NCBI GenBank assembly: GCA_017304135.1
Contig: JAFLBB010000024.1
Location: 1 to 64,000 of the forward strand
Reading direction: 5' to 3'
Length of the DNA: 64,000 bases
Source: Acidobacteriota bacterium
GTDB lineage: Bacteria; Acidobacteriota; Terriglobia; Bryobacterales; Bryobacteraceae
Position 1 is the first letter of the stretch. Each line of letters opens with the position of its first letter. The position numbers were made by a program, and so were the translations under genes. This document shows positions 16,776-26,283 of this stretch, piece by piece. The notes under the pieces are model-generated. The model did not search any database. It had not been told where the DNA came from and worked only from the letters and a program-made list of their open reading frames with translations.

Positions 16776-17217
16776 GCCGCACAGACCAGTCATAGGGGAT
16801 CGTTCTGTCAAAGGGCGCGATGCGCCACATCTCGTCGGGTTCGTGGGCGATGGTGGCGCAGTTGGCCAGGATCACCATCTTGTCGCCGTAGGCTTTGTAG
16901 CCATTGGCGATGCCCGGCGGGATCCGCACCAGCACATAGTTGTCTTCACCGAGGAAGATCTCCTGCAGTTCACCGCGCGTGGGCGAGCCCTCGCGCAGAT
17001 CGTAGAGCACGAGCTTGGCGCGGCCGGAGAGCACGGCGTTGTTCACCGTCATCTTCGTGTGCACGTGCCAGGCCTTCACCGTCCCCGGCCAGGAGCAGGA
17101 AAAGTAGATCTCGCCGAACTGCTGGAAATGCGCGTCGGTGGCCTTCATCATGTGCATGATCTTGCCCCGCTCATCCACGATCTGGCGCAGGGGAACAATC
17201 AGGACGCCGTCAATCAC
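16768..17217 (-). CDS. RmlC-like sugar-nucleotide epimerase (cupin)
   Basis: A 149-residue single-domain cupin of the dTDP-4-dehydrorhamnose 3,5-epimerase-related family. VKAWHVHTKMTVN holds the conserved His, RAKLVLYDLREGSPTRGE follows, and VRIPPGIANGYKA is the family proline/aromatic motif. It starts with GTG (17215-17217), overlapping the previous stop (GTGA). It may epimerise C3 and/or C5 of a 4-keto heptose nucleotide, as the DdahB/MlghB-type enzymes do in Campylobacter heptose pathways. That parallel is inference. Confidence 0.83.
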   Translation of the reverse strand: MIDGVLIVPLRQIVDERGKIMHMMKATDAHFQQFGEIYFSCSWPGTVKAWHVHTKMTVNNAVLSGRAKLVLYDLREGSPTRGELQEIFLGEDNYVLVRIPPGIANGYKAYGDKMVILANCATIAHEPDEMWRIAPFDRTIPYDWSVRHG

Positions 17218-18305
17218 GCCATCACCTCCTCGGCCTCAGCCCTCTCGCCGCGCGCCGAGCACTGGCGGTTTGCTTGCCATCGCAGGTCCTCGCCGAGCGC
17301 GCCCTCCTCGAGCAGCTTCCTCAGCCACCGCAGCCGCGTGAAGCGCGCATCGTCAAACTGGCCCATACTCAGCCCGAGGGCGCGGAATTCCCGCACCAGC
17401 CTCTGTGCCCCCGCGCACGGGCTCCACTGGAGCCGGAAACCCGGCAGATGGCGGGCGATCTTGGCAAACGAGGTGCGATAGCTGCGCTGGTCGGCGTCGG
17501 CCTGCGCCAACAATTCCAGAGCCGCTCCGGAGGCCTCGGCGACATGCCGCGCCAGCGTGCCGATCTGCACGTTTACCTCGGCCGCCCCCACATTGAAGGC
17601 TTCGTTGTGGACCGCCTCGCGCGGGGCCTCCAAGGCGGCATGAAACGCCGCGCACACGTCCTCCACATGCACCACCGGGCGCCAGGGCTTGCCGTCACTG
17701 AATACGCGCACCGACCCGCGCGCCACCGCTGAGCCGGCCAGGGAATTCAGCACCGTGTCAAATCGCATCCGCGGCGACAGACCGTAGATAGTGCCGTTGC
17801 GCATGTACACCGGCGAGAACGTAGCCGACGCCAAAGGGCGGAGTGCATGTTCGGCCTCCACCTTGGAGCGGGCATACTGCGTCCTCGGGTCCAGCGGCGA
17901 ATTCTCATCGACCTCGGTTTCCCCTCCGCCCGCGGCCCCGTACATGATGCAGGAGCTGGAGAACAGAAACCGGCTCACGCCCGCCTCGCGCGCCAGCAGG
18001 GCCAACCGCACCGAAGCCTCGCCGTTGATCTCGCGCGTCCAGTGCTTGTTCAGGTTCCCGATCGGGTCGTTACTCAGCGCCGCCAGGTGAATCACGGCAT
18101 CGGTCCCCTCCAGGTCGCGCGCCGTGAGGCCGTCGCGCAGGTCCACGCCATGGCCGGCCACCTCGCCGCCGCCCGGCCCAAGAAGGCAGCGCTCGAAGAA
18201 GCCCGTGTCGGCTCCCTGGACCTCATAGCCGGCCCGCAGAAAATAGGGGACCATCACGGAGCCGATATAGCCGCGATGGCCGGTGATCAAAATACGTTTT
18301 GCCAT
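17214..18305 (-). CDS. NAD(P)-dependent sugar epimerase/dehydratase (SDR)
   Basis: A 363-residue extended SDR: ITGHRGYIGSVMVPYFL (Rossmann motif), FSSSCIMYGAAG, the catalytic YARSK, and RNGTIYGLSPRMRFD, then HVEDVCAAFHAAL. This motif set is seen in enzymes next to heptose and GDP-sugar clusters. The C-terminus has an extra ~30 charged residues. AAGGAA precedes the ATG at 18305, and the gene overlaps the nucleotidyltransferase-HAD gene by 19 bases. It would act on the activated heptose just after the guanylyl or adenylyl transfer step. Confidence 0.87.
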   Translation of the reverse strand: MAKRILITGHRGYIGSVMVPYFLRAGYEVQGADTGFFERCLLGPGGGEVAGHGVDLRDGLTARDLEGTDAVIHLAALSNDPIGNLNKHWTREINGEASVRLALLAREAGVSRFLFSSSCIMYGAAGGGETEVDENSPLDPRTQYARSKVEAEHALRPLASATFSPVYMRNGTIYGLSPRMRFDTVLNSLAGSAVARGSVRVFSDGKPWRPVVHVEDVCAAFHAALEAPREAVHNEAFNVGAAEVNVQIGTLARHVAEASGAALELLAQADADQRSYRTSFAKIARHLPGFRLQWSPCAGAQRLVREFRALGLSMGQFDDARFTRLRWLRKLLEEGALGEDLRWQANRQCSARGERAEAEEVMA

Positions 18306-19561
18306 AAGGGTTCCTTGTCCCGTACCGGAAGCGCCGCGGCCAGCGAGCCCAGGCCGGCCGGCCCGTACTCGCCCGCCAGCAATCGCGCGGCAGCGGCCAG
18401 CAACGGCAACGCCTCGCTGATCCGGAGAAACCGGCAGCCGGCCCGCGAGGCCGCCTCGGCGTCACGGTCGTCATCGCCCAGGTACCAGGTCTGGGACAGA
18501 TCCAGCGTCCAGTCGCGCTGCGCCTGGAAGAGCATCCCCGGCGAGGGTTTGCGGCAATCGCAGCCCTCGTCCCAGCCGTGCGGGCACACATAGACGCCGT
18601 CAATCCGCCCGCCCGCCTGTTCCACTTCGGCAAGCATCCGCGCGTGGAGCGCCTCGAGGTCGCCTGCGGTCAAGGCGCCGCGCGCCACTCCCGCTTGATT
18701 GCTCGCCACGAGCACCCGCCAGCCCGCGGCGCAGAACGCATGCAGCGCCTCCAAGGCCCCTGGCAGCCACTCCCAATCGCTCCAGGAACAAACGTAGGCG
18801 GCCCGAGGCGGTTTACGGTTCAACACCCCGTCGCGGTCCAGCAGCACGGTGCGCGGCTGCGAGAAGAATCGCTCGGTTTCGGCCAGACGCCGCGGATGGG
18901 CCGGGCCGTAGTAACGGTGGCGCGTGAGGAAGGCGCCGAGCATCCGGCGCCGCACCAGCTCGGGATACAAGGCCTGGCTCAGGCTCAGGTTGTTATCCCC
19001 GGCCAGCTCCAGCGCGTGGCGGTCCAGAAACAGATAGCCGATATCGACCCCCGTCAGCCCGGCCGCGTTTCTGGCCGCGTCGTACTCACGCACAAGCCCG
19101 TGCTCATCACAGGCCACGTTGGCGCGCGAGTAGCCGTCGCGGTTGTCGTACACCGTCATTTGCGCCGGAAGATGCGAGGCCAGCCAGGCGGCTTCGGCCT
19201 GCTTCAGGTCGACCGGACAGAAGTTGTCGCCGTACAGCACAAGAAACTGACGGTCGAGCATTGAGGCCGCGCGCCGCAACCGGAGCGCTGTTTCCGTCGT
19301 GGGCGATGAGATCGAGTATTCCAACTCCATCCCCAATCGGGACCCGTCGCCAAAATGAGACACCAGCGCCTCGGCGTGCCAGCCACCCAGCAGCAGCACG
19401 CGCTCCACCCCCCAGCCGCGCAGCCATCCCAACAGGCGCTCGGCGAACGGAGCGCCCGCAACGGGAATCATCGGTTTGGGGAGCGAGGCCGTCAGCGGCA
19501 GCATTCGCCTGCCATAGCCGCCCGCGAGCACGGCGGCCTGGCGCACACGGGCCAGTGACAT
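18287..19561 (-). CDS. Bifunctional sugar-1-phosphate nucleotidyltransferase / heptose-bisphosphate phosphatase fusion
   Basis: A 424-residue two-domain protein. Residues ~1-235 are a nucleotidyltransferase (AVLAGGYGRRMLPLTASLPKP, then VLYGDNFCPVD with the metal-binding Asp). Residues ~238-424 are a HAD phosphatase of GmhB type (VLLDRDGVLNRKPP, VASNQAGVARG, CDCRKPSPG, YLGDDDRDAEAA). The pair would remove the 7-phosphate and then activate heptose-1-phosphate, the HddC and GmhB steps. The ATG at 19561 begins the nucleotidyltransferase homology; the frame is open for ~278 residues upstream but that part lies across the GT2 gene. Nucleotide (GTP or other) cannot be told. Confidence 0.87.
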   Translation of the reverse strand: MSLARVRQAAVLAGGYGRRMLPLTASLPKPMIPVAGAPFAERLLGWLRGWGVERVLLLGGWHAEALVSHFGDGSRLGMELEYSISSPTTETALRLRRAASMLDRQFLVLYGDNFCPVDLKQAEAAWLASHLPAQMTVYDNRDGYSRANVACDEHGLVREYDAARNAAGLTGVDIGYLFLDRHALELAGDNNLSLSQALYPELVRRRMLGAFLTRHRYYGPAHPRRLAETERFFSQPRTVLLDRDGVLNRKPPRAAYVCSWSDWEWLPGALEALHAFCAAGWRVLVASNQAGVARGALTAGDLEALHARMLAEVEQAGGRIDGVYVCPHGWDEGCDCRKPSPGMLFQAQRDWTLDLSQTWYLGDDDRDAEAASRAGCRFLRISEALPLLAAAARLLAGEYGPAGLGSLAAALPVRDKEPLWQNVF

Positions 19562-19578
19562 CAGTGTGACGCGTCCCT

Positions 19579-20742
19579 TTACTGAATCACCAGCTCCGGC
19601 AGCAGGGCCGAAGCAAGCCGGGCCGCGCTGGCTACTTCGTGCACGCCGGCCTCCAAACAGTTCACCGCCAGCGTCGGCGAGCCGCCCGCCGGCGGCTGAA
19701 TCAAGCCCTGCAGCTTGGGCTTCTCGCCGTGTACACGCGGGGGCACGGGCAACGAGGCCTGCTCCACGCCGTACTTGACGCACAGCTGGCGCAGCTCGCT
19801 CAACGTCTCGTCGTAGCTCTCCGGGTCGCGGTTGATGTTGGCCGCCATCGCCGTCAGCATCTTGGCCATGGGTATCTGGAAGCGCGCATCGTCGGGAAAG
19901 AGCGCTTCCTTGGCGCGCAGTTGAATGTCGGCCCAGTTCACCTCGAGATTCACCGAGGGAATCAGCGCCGGGTGGATGATCTCGGCGATCGATTTGCCCT
20001 CCTCGCTGTGATAGTCCTGGCGCCGCCGGGCGCCCTTGCTGCGGAAGAAATACGCACAGCCGGTGGAAGCGCCCGAGTTGCCGCCGATGGACAGGCCGCG
20101 CTCGAACTTGCCGATGTTCCGGCCCAGGTAGGCGTTGGCGATCCCCGTATAGTTGTCCGGCGCGCCGACATAGAAGTACTTGCCCGTCTTGGCTGTGACG
20201 CGGTCCACCAACTCGCGGCTGGTGAAGCCCGTATAGATGCTCGGCAGCGACCCAAAGCCCAGGTCCCAGTCGTAGTAGCTCTGTAACAGGGCGTGCGCGT
20301 CCAGCATCTGGAAGTTGTGCGTCGTATGCAGAAACATCCTGCCGGCCACGCTCGGCTCCAGCGCGTCCTCCCACCAGTAGGTGTACTTGTCCCACATCAG
20401 CACATCCATGGGAGCGCGCTCCAGGATGGAGGCCGCCAGTTTCATGCCGTCCGGCATCATCGCGTCGTCATCGCCGAGGAAAAACAGATAGCGCCCCTCG
20501 CACAGCGCCAGCGCCTGTTCCCAGTTCTCGTTCATGGGCAGCGTGTAGGCGGCCCGGTTGTACTTGATCTTCGGCGAGCGGTAGGAGCGCACGACGTTGG
20601 CCGTCTCCTCGCTTGAGCAGTTGTCCTGGACGATCAGCTCGTAGTCGGGATAGTCCTGCTGCAGGACGCTCCGCATCGAGTAGGCCAGGGTGCGATGGCG
20701 TTCCCGTGTGGGAATCACGATCGAGAACATCGGTTGTGACAT
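19579..20742 (-). CDS. Family 2 glycosyltransferase
   Basis: A 387-residue GT-A enzyme. It begins FSIVIPTRERHRTLAYSM, has VQDNCSSEET and the acidic metal site LFFLGDDDAMMPDG near residue 95. The C-terminal ~180 residues are less typical and may bind the acceptor. It lies 3 bases after the OGT stop and 17 bases before the nucleotidyltransferase gene, so it is firmly in the run. Likely extends the first sugar placed on flagellin by the OGT, using the activated heptose or a related sugar. Confidence 0.87.
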   Translation of the reverse strand: MSQPMFSIVIPTRERHRTLAYSMRSVLQQDYPDYELIVQDNCSSEETANVVRSYRSPKIKYNRAAYTLPMNENWEQALALCEGRYLFFLGDDDAMMPDGMKLAASILERAPMDVLMWDKYTYWWEDALEPSVAGRMFLHTTHNFQMLDAHALLQSYYDWDLGFGSLPSIYTGFTSRELVDRVTAKTGKYFYVGAPDNYTGIANAYLGRNIGKFERGLSIGGNSGASTGCAYFFRSKGARRRQDYHSEEGKSIAEIIHPALIPSVNLEVNWADIQLRAKEALFPDDARFQIPMAKMLTAMAANINRDPESYDETLSELRQLCVKYGVEQASLPVPPRVHGEKPKLQGLIQPPAGGSPTLAVNCLEAGVHEVASAARLASALLPELVIQ

Positions 20743-20745
20743 GAA

Positions 20746-23364
20746 TCAGTCCTTTCCGGCGACGGAGATGGCCTCCGGCGCGAGTCCCTCACACCAACGC
20801 CGCCACATGAGGCGAAAGGCGGCTTCCATTCGCCGCGCAAAACCCGGCTCATCCATCAGGGGCGATGCACGCAGGCGCACGCGCAACTGCTGGCGCAGCG
20901 CCGCCAGCTCATCACCGCGCGAGGCCCACGAGGCGGCGCACCGCAGGTAGTCCTCGCCGGCGGCCGTGATGCACTCCTCCAGCCCGGCCTGGGCAAGCAG
21001 GCTCGCCCCGACGCGCGAGACATGCGCCGGTCCGGTCAGCGTCACCACCGGCACGCCCATGAACAGCGCCTCGCAGGTGGTTGTGGTGCCGTGATAGGGA
21101 TAGCTGTCCAACGCCACATCGACATGGGCGTAGGAGTTCAGATGGCCTTCCAGCGACTCGACGGCGCCCGACATGAGAATGCGCGACTCGGCAATGCCCC
21201 TGCGCGCGAACGCGGCAATCACCCGCGCCCGCGCCGGGCCCTCGGCCAGCGCCTTGTTCTTCAGCGCCAGGCGCGAACCGGGCACGCGTACAAGAAGTTC
21301 CGCCCAGAGTTCGAGCGCTCGCGCACTCATCTTCGCCATGTTGTTGAACGAGCCGTAGGTGATCGTGCCGCTGGCCAGCAGCGGCGGCGGCGCGGGCGGC
21401 GGTGTGGAGGGCGCCGGGCGGAAACAAAGGAATCCTCCCTCCAGCCGCGCCAGCCGTTCCGTGTGCCAGCGCTCGGTGTGCCCGGCCGGATCGCTGATCT
21501 CGTCGGTGATGCGGTAGTCCATAGCCGCCAGCCCCGTCGTGTCCGGATAGCCGAGCCAGGTCACCTGAAGGGGGGCCAGGCGGCGCGAAAACAGGCGCAC
21601 GCGGCTACCGGCCGTGTGCCCGCCGAGATCCACCAGGATGTCGATCGAATCGGCCCGGATGAGGCTCTCCAGCCGGTCGTCGTTGTAGCCGCGGATGTCG
21701 CGCCAGCGCGACCCGGCCATCTGCTGGAACCGCGCTGTCAGGGCATCGCTGCGCGGCACGTCGGCGTAGCAGTAAAACTCCACCCGCGCCGCGTCGTGAT
21801 GCTCCAGCAGCGGTTCGGTGAAGTAGGCCACCGAATGGCGGCGAAAGTCACAGCTCACATAGCCCACGCGCAGGGTCCGCCGGGCCTCGGCCGCCCCCGG
21901 CGGCGTGAAGCGGTATGTGGGCGCGTTCGCATAGCGGGCCTCGAAACCCCGGTGGAGCTCGAAGATCTCGGCCGGCGTCATCGTGTCCAGATAGTGCGTG
22001 TTCAACAGCAGGTTCGAGTAGGCGTGGTGGTTGCGCGGATCGTACTCCAACGTCTTGCGGTAGCAGGCAATGGCCTCCTCGACGCTGCCCTGGTCGCCCA
22101 GCGAGCAGCCGAGGTTGTTCCAGACGAAGGGGTTGTCCGGCCGCATCTCGGCGGCACGCCGCAGGCACGCAATGGCCTGCTCGGGCCGCCCCCGGTCGCG
22201 GTAGTTGTTGGAGAGATTGATGAGCGGATCTGCGTAATCGGCGCGCACTGCCAGCGCCCGTTCGAAGTACGGAACCGCGTCTCCCAGCCGGCCCATGTCC
22301 TGTAGCGTGACCCCGGTGTTGTTGAGCGCCTCGGCGAATTCCGGCCAGCACTGCAGGGCTTTCTCATACCAGCCGAGCGCCTCGGCGTACCGCGCCTGGC
22401 GGCGGTAACAGTTGCCGATGTTGTTGTAGATGGTGAAGGCTGCCGGGTTCAGTCCGAGCGCCTTCTCATAACAGGCCAGTGCTTCCTCGTAACGGCCCAG
22501 CTCCTGATAGGAGTTGCCCATGTTGTTCCACGAGTTCTCGCTGTCGCCGTGCTCGGCCAGCAGGGCCTGAAAACCGGCGATCGCCTCTTCATGACGCCCT
22601 TCGGCGGCGAGCAGATTGGCGAGGTTGCCGAGCGCCTGCACCATGGCCGGATTCAATTCGAGCGCCCGCTGATAACACTGGCGCGCGCCGGCCAGATCGC
22701 CCAACCCCTGCAGGGCCGCGCCGCGGTTGCTGAGGGCGTCCGGATAGTCGGGGCGGAGAGAGATGGCTTTCTCGTAGCATTCCAGCGCCTTGCGCCAGCG
22801 GCCCAGTTGCTGTTCGGCGTTGCCCAGGTTGTTCCATGCTTCAGCTTGGCCCGGCTGCAGTTCGACCACGCGTTGCAGGCTCGCCCGCGCCTCCTCGAAA
22901 CGGTACTGCCCGCCCAGCAGGTTGCCCAGATGGTGGTGCCCGGCGGCGTCCCGCGGGTTGATGCGCGTGTACTCTTCCATGTGCCGGATGGCGGCGTTGA
23001 AGTCGGCCTGGTTCTGGCGAGTGAGGGCGAGATTGAAATGGGCGAGCGGGTGGCTCGGAGCCAGCGCCAAGGCGCGTTGGAGGGAATCGGCGGCTTCCGG
23101 ATAGCGGTTCAGCGCCAGGTAGTAGCGGCCGAGGTTGCTGTGATAATCCGGCGCACGCGGGTTGGAGCGCACAGCACGCTCGCCGTACTCGGCGGCCTTC
23201 TGTGCTTCTCCCAATTGGAATAACGCCACCGCGAGCAGGTGAAGCGCATCGCCGTTGAACGGATCGCGCCGCAACACCGAGCGGTATAGATCGGCCGCCT
23301 CGGTGTGCTTACCCTGCTGGAGCAGTTCTACTCCGCGGTGGATCGACTTCTGGACCGATGCCAC
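20746..23364 (-). CDS. O-GlcNAc transferase-type (GT41) protein glycosyltransferase with TPR array
   Basis: An 872-residue protein. Residues ~1-470 contain about twelve TPR units. The C-terminal ~390 residues are a full GT41 catalytic region: RVGYVSCDFRRHSVAYF, ILVDLGGHTAGSRV, QVTWLGYPDTTGLAAMDY, TYGSFNNMAKMS and DVALDSYPYHGTTTTCEAL (UDP-sugar site). Known bacterial GT41 enzymes O-glycosylate Ser/Thr in proteins, some of them flagellins. It directly follows flagellin 1 on the same strand, across a 201-base gap with a hairpin, so flagellin is the likely acceptor. Cytosolic. Confidence 0.92.
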   Translation of the reverse strand: MASVQKSIHRGVELLQQGKHTEAADLYRSVLRRDPFNGDALHLLAVALFQLGEAQKAAEYGERAVRSNPRAPDYHSNLGRYYLALNRYPEAADSLQRALALAPSHPLAHFNLALTRQNQADFNAAIRHMEEYTRINPRDAAGHHHLGNLLGGQYRFEEARASLQRVVELQPGQAEAWNNLGNAEQQLGRWRKALECYEKAISLRPDYPDALSNRGAALQGLGDLAGARQCYQRALELNPAMVQALGNLANLLAAEGRHEEAIAGFQALLAEHGDSENSWNNMGNSYQELGRYEEALACYEKALGLNPAAFTIYNNIGNCYRRQARYAEALGWYEKALQCWPEFAEALNNTGVTLQDMGRLGDAVPYFERALAVRADYADPLINLSNNYRDRGRPEQAIACLRRAAEMRPDNPFVWNNLGCSLGDQGSVEEAIACYRKTLEYDPRNHHAYSNLLLNTHYLDTMTPAEIFELHRGFEARYANAPTYRFTPPGAAEARRTLRVGYVSCDFRRHSVAYFTEPLLEHHDAARVEFYCYADVPRSDALTARFQQMAGSRWRDIRGYNDDRLESLIRADSIDILVDLGGHTAGSRVRLFSRRLAPLQVTWLGYPDTTGLAAMDYRITDEISDPAGHTERWHTERLARLEGGFLCFRPAPSTPPPAPPPLLASGTITYGSFNNMAKMSARALELWAELLVRVPGSRLALKNKALAEGPARARVIAAFARRGIAESRILMSGAVESLEGHLNSYAHVDVALDSYPYHGTTTTCEALFMGVPVVTLTGPAHVSRVGASLLAQAGLEECITAAGEDYLRCAASWASRGDELAALRQQLRVRLRASPLMDEPGFARRMEAAFRLMWRRWCEGLAPEAISVAGKD

Positions 23365-23501
23365 TCCGGGCGTTCTCTCTCCCTGCGCTTCCTTCGACCA
23401 GCCTTGTAGACGGCAGCAGAGAATACGGAAAAATCGCTGGGGATAGCCCTCGAGCTACCCCCAGCATGATCGAGCAGCCATCGGGGAGACTGGAGGCGCC
23501 C

Positions 23502-23525
23502 GCGCCCGCATCCGTGAGCGGGCGC
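23502..23525 (-). terminator. Hairpin between flagellin 1 and the glycan run
   Basis: A perfect 8-bp stem GCGCCCGC/GCGGGCGC with an 8-base loop lies 40 bases after the flagellin 1 stop. No T-run follows on the minus strand, so it is not a standard intrinsic terminator. It may act as a partial terminator or stabilise the flagellin mRNA 3' end, which would let a small share of transcripts run into the OGT gene. Confidence 0.45.
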
Positions 23526-23565
23526 ACGGCGGCCTAAGAAGGTGGAGTGCGGAGCGAAGGAGCCG

Positions 23566-25959
23566 TTATCCCTGCAGCAGGCTGAGTACGGCCTGCGGCG
23601 CCGAGTTGGCCTGCGCCAGGGCGGCGATGCCGGCCTGTTGCAGCACCTGGGCCTTGGAGAGGTTGGCCGCCTCGGCTGCCAGGTCGGCGTCGCGGATGCG
23701 CGATTCGCTGGCGGCGAGGTTGATGATCTGGGTCTGGGCCAGACTGATGGCGAAGTTGAACTGGTTTTGTCCGCGGCCGACGACGGCTTGCACCCTGCCC
23801 AGTTGCGACACGGCGGTGGCCAGTGCGCCGACGGCGGCTTCGGCCGTGGCCTGCGTGGAAATGTCGATGTTGGCGCCGCCGGGAAGCACGGTCGAGTTCA
23901 CGATCGAGCCCTGCGTCGTGCTGGTGGAGGCAAACAGGCCGGCGTCGCCGGCATTGTCGCCCACCGAGACGCGAAACTCCTTCAACGGGCTGAGGAAGAC
24001 AATCCGCTCGACGCCGCTCGAGTCGTCGTCGCGTTGCTTCACGGCCACGATCGAGCGCAGGTCCTCGCTGCCGCTGGCCTGAATCTGGTCGTTGATATGG
24101 TTCAGCGCTTCGTCGATGGAGCGGGCGGTTTGCCCGTTCCCATCCGATTGCAGGGCGATGGCCAGCGACTGCTGGTTGCCCGAGGCGTCCTTGATGGACA
24201 GGGTGATCGTCTGGTCGTCGTCGCCGCTGCGGATGGGTGTGAAGGCAAGCGGTCCGCTGGTGGAGGCCCCGCCGGAGTTGATGGTGGCCGCCGTGGTGGC
24301 CGATGTCGTCGAGACCGAAGCCGTCGTGGTCACGCCGGCCGAGGTGCCGAAACCAAGGTTGCCGCTGCCGGAGGAGGTGTTGACGTTGAGGCGGAAATAG
24401 GTGCCGTTGTTGGAGTTGATGCTGACGGCGCCGCCGGCGGCCGTGGAAGCCACCAGGCCCGCTTGTTGTAGCGAGGCGTTCTGGGAGAAAAAGGTATTCA
24501 GGTCGCTGATCAGCCCGGCCACCGTGCCGCCCGTACCGAGCGAGAAGCTGCCGGTGACGTAGGCCCCGCCGCCGATGGAGAAGCCCAGTGTTTGCGTGGT
24601 TGCACCGGAGGTGGAGGCGGCGATGGCCGCCGAGGTGATGCTGGACACATCAAAGCTGGTGGAAGCCGTGCCGGCGGTGAACTGCGCCGAACCGAGGCCG
24701 AGCGCGTTGCCGGGGTCGCCAACGGCCAACACTTCGAAGTTCTCCCCGCGCTTGGAGGTGAAGGTGAGCGGTGAGCCGGGTGAGTTCGCCGTCACGCTGA
24801 TGCCGGCGCCGATGAGGGCGCTATTGGCCGCCACCAGGCTGGACAGGCTTGTGAGCGCGTCGTTGACCGTGGTGGAGGTGGTGACGGCCAGCGTCAGATC
24901 GGCCGGCGCGGCCAGCGAGCCGGACTGAATGCGGACAATGACGTTGCCCGCCGAGCCGAAGGCCGTGCCCGTCGAGGCGGCGTTGCCGCCGCCGTTGACG
25001 ACATAGTCGAGCGTTGCCCCTGTGCTTGCCCCGTCGGCCGTTGTGTTGCCGAGCAAGGCGTTGGCCAGGCGGTCGCCGCCGGAGACCTGGAAGGCCGCCG
25101 TCGAGCTCTGGAAGACAAGTTTGCGGTTGTTCTGCGGGTCGGTGACGATGGTGGCGCGAATGTTGGCGTTCTTGAAGGCTTCCGATTGATTCGTGCCCGC
25201 CCCGCCGGCCTGTTCAATGGCCGAATTGATGGCGTTGACCAGCTTCTCGGCATCATCAACGCCGGCCAGGTTCACCGAGAGCCGCACACGGTCGTCATCG
25301 GAGAAGCCCGCCCCGCGCAGGAAGAATTCGGTGGAACCGGGCACGACCGTGGACGAGGTGTTGGTCGTGTCGGCCAGGATGTCGTCGACGTCGGTGGCCA
25401 AAGCGCCGGTCACCTGCAGGCCCTTCAAACCGAGCGAGCGCGCATCGACGGTGGACGTGCTCAGGTCGACCGCCACCGAGCCGTTGGCAATCTGGTCGGC
25501 CGCCGTCGGACCGCGGCCGCCGCCGATGAAGACACTGAGCTTGGTGGCAAACAGGCCGGTGGCATCCAGGCCGATGGCCTGCGCCTGGCGGTCGATTTCG
25601 TCGATCACGCTTTGGAACTCGCTGTTCAGCAGCGTGCGGTCACCGGTGAAGGTGCCCGAGGCTGACTGAGCGGCGAGCGAACGGGCGCGGTCGAGCAATT
25701 GAGAAATGTTGTTCAGGCCGCCGTCGATGGTCTGCAGCGTGGACAGGCCGTCGTTGGCGTTCCGCACGCCTTGTGTGAGCACGGAGCGGTCGGACCGGAA
25801 GCCGTTGGCAATGGCCAGCCCGGCGGCGTCATCGCCGGAACTGATGATGCGAAGGCCGCTGGTGACACGGTTGATGGTTTTCTGTTGCAGCTCGCTGGAG
25901 ATGCGCAGGTATTCCTGGGATTGCAGCGAAGCGATGTTGGTATTGATCGTAAAGGCCAT
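23566..25959 (-). CDS. Flagellin 1 (large, variable central domain)
   Basis: A 797-residue flagellin. The conserved N-terminal domain (FTINTNIASLQSQEYL, NRVTSGLRI, GDDAAGLAIANGF) and C-terminal domain (RIRDADLAAEAANLSKAQVLQQAG, NSAPQAVLSLLQG) pack the filament core. The ~500-residue centre is surface-exposed, rich in Ser, Thr, Ala and Gly, and very different from compact flagellins of ~300-500 residues. These Ser/Thr stretches are candidate sites for the downstream OGT. A sigma-28-type promoter is at 26081-26107, and GGGGAGAG precedes the ATG. A hairpin with arms CGTGGTG/CACCACG (25977-25994) lies just upstream of that ribosome site. Paralogue of flagellin 2. Confidence 0.96.
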   Translation of the reverse strand: MAFTINTNIASLQSQEYLRISSELQQKTINRVTSGLRIISSGDDAAGLAIANGFRSDRSVLTQGVRNANDGLSTLQTIDGGLNNISQLLDRARSLAAQSASGTFTGDRTLLNSEFQSVIDEIDRQAQAIGLDATGLFATKLSVFIGGGRGPTAADQIANGSVAVDLSTSTVDARSLGLKGLQVTGALATDVDDILADTTNTSSTVVPGSTEFFLRGAGFSDDDRVRLSVNLAGVDDAEKLVNAINSAIEQAGGAGTNQSEAFKNANIRATIVTDPQNNRKLVFQSSTAAFQVSGGDRLANALLGNTTADGASTGATLDYVVNGGGNAASTGTAFGSAGNVIVRIQSGSLAAPADLTLAVTTSTTVNDALTSLSSLVAANSALIGAGISVTANSPGSPLTFTSKRGENFEVLAVGDPGNALGLGSAQFTAGTASTSFDVSSITSAAIAASTSGATTQTLGFSIGGGAYVTGSFSLGTGGTVAGLISDLNTFFSQNASLQQAGLVASTAAGGAVSINSNNGTYFRLNVNTSSGSGNLGFGTSAGVTTTASVSTTSATTAATINSGGASTSGPLAFTPIRSGDDDQTITLSIKDASGNQQSLAIALQSDGNGQTARSIDEALNHINDQIQASGSEDLRSIVAVKQRDDDSSGVERIVFLSPLKEFRVSVGDNAGDAGLFASTSTTQGSIVNSTVLPGGANIDISTQATAEAAVGALATAVSQLGRVQAVVGRGQNQFNFAISLAQTQIINLAASESRIRDADLAAEAANLSKAQVLQQAGIAALAQANSAPQAVLSLLQG

Positions 25960-26080
25960 ACTCTCTCCCCTTTTGCCGTGGTGGTCTCACCACGCGTGTG
26001 GCCCCGGTCAGCGTGAGCCGCCGGAGCTTCATTGTTGGAATCGCGCTGGAGGCTTAGCGCTCTCTGCGCATCTGGTGGGC

Positions 26081-26107
26081 TTATCGGGGTGGGCGGGCAG
26101 GCTTTGA
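26081..26107 (-). promoter_or_regulatory. Sigma-28 (FliA)-type promoter of flagellin 1
   Basis: Read on the minus strand the site is TCAAAGCC, then 11 bases, then CCCGATAA. This fits the flagellar sigma-28 pattern TAAAGTTT-N11-GCCGATAA in both boxes and in spacing. The expected transcript start leaves a leader of roughly 115 bases. An almost identical site precedes flagellin 2. Confidence 0.8.
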
Positions 26108-26256
26108 GGAAATACACGTCCAGCAGGCGGAACTCAGGTGTTTTTTCCGCGCCGTCTCAGGCGTTTCCCTTAGAGATAGGGCTCCGCCGGGGACCGGGAA
26201 CGCCCGCTTGGGGCCCTCCACGGCCGGTCCTCCTCGAAATGTCGTGTACGGAGTTC

Positions 26257-26283
26257 TTATCGGCCGCCCTGACGAGAATCTGT
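26257..26283 (-). promoter_or_regulatory. Second sigma-28-like promoter upstream of flagellin 1
   Basis: On the minus strand a perfect GCCGATAA box (26257-26264) is preceded, 11 bases earlier, by ACAGATTC. This matches 6 of 8 bases of the flagellin 2 minus-35 box TCAAATTC. It could be a distal start for flagellin 1 or drive a short unannotated RNA of about 150-290 bases. Weaker than the other two sites. Confidence 0.4.

Noticed and set aside
18287..20395. 702-residue open frame extending the nucleotidyltransferase upstream
   Set aside because: The extra ~278 residues overlap the GT2 gene and have no homology or ribosome site; the start at 19561 fits better.
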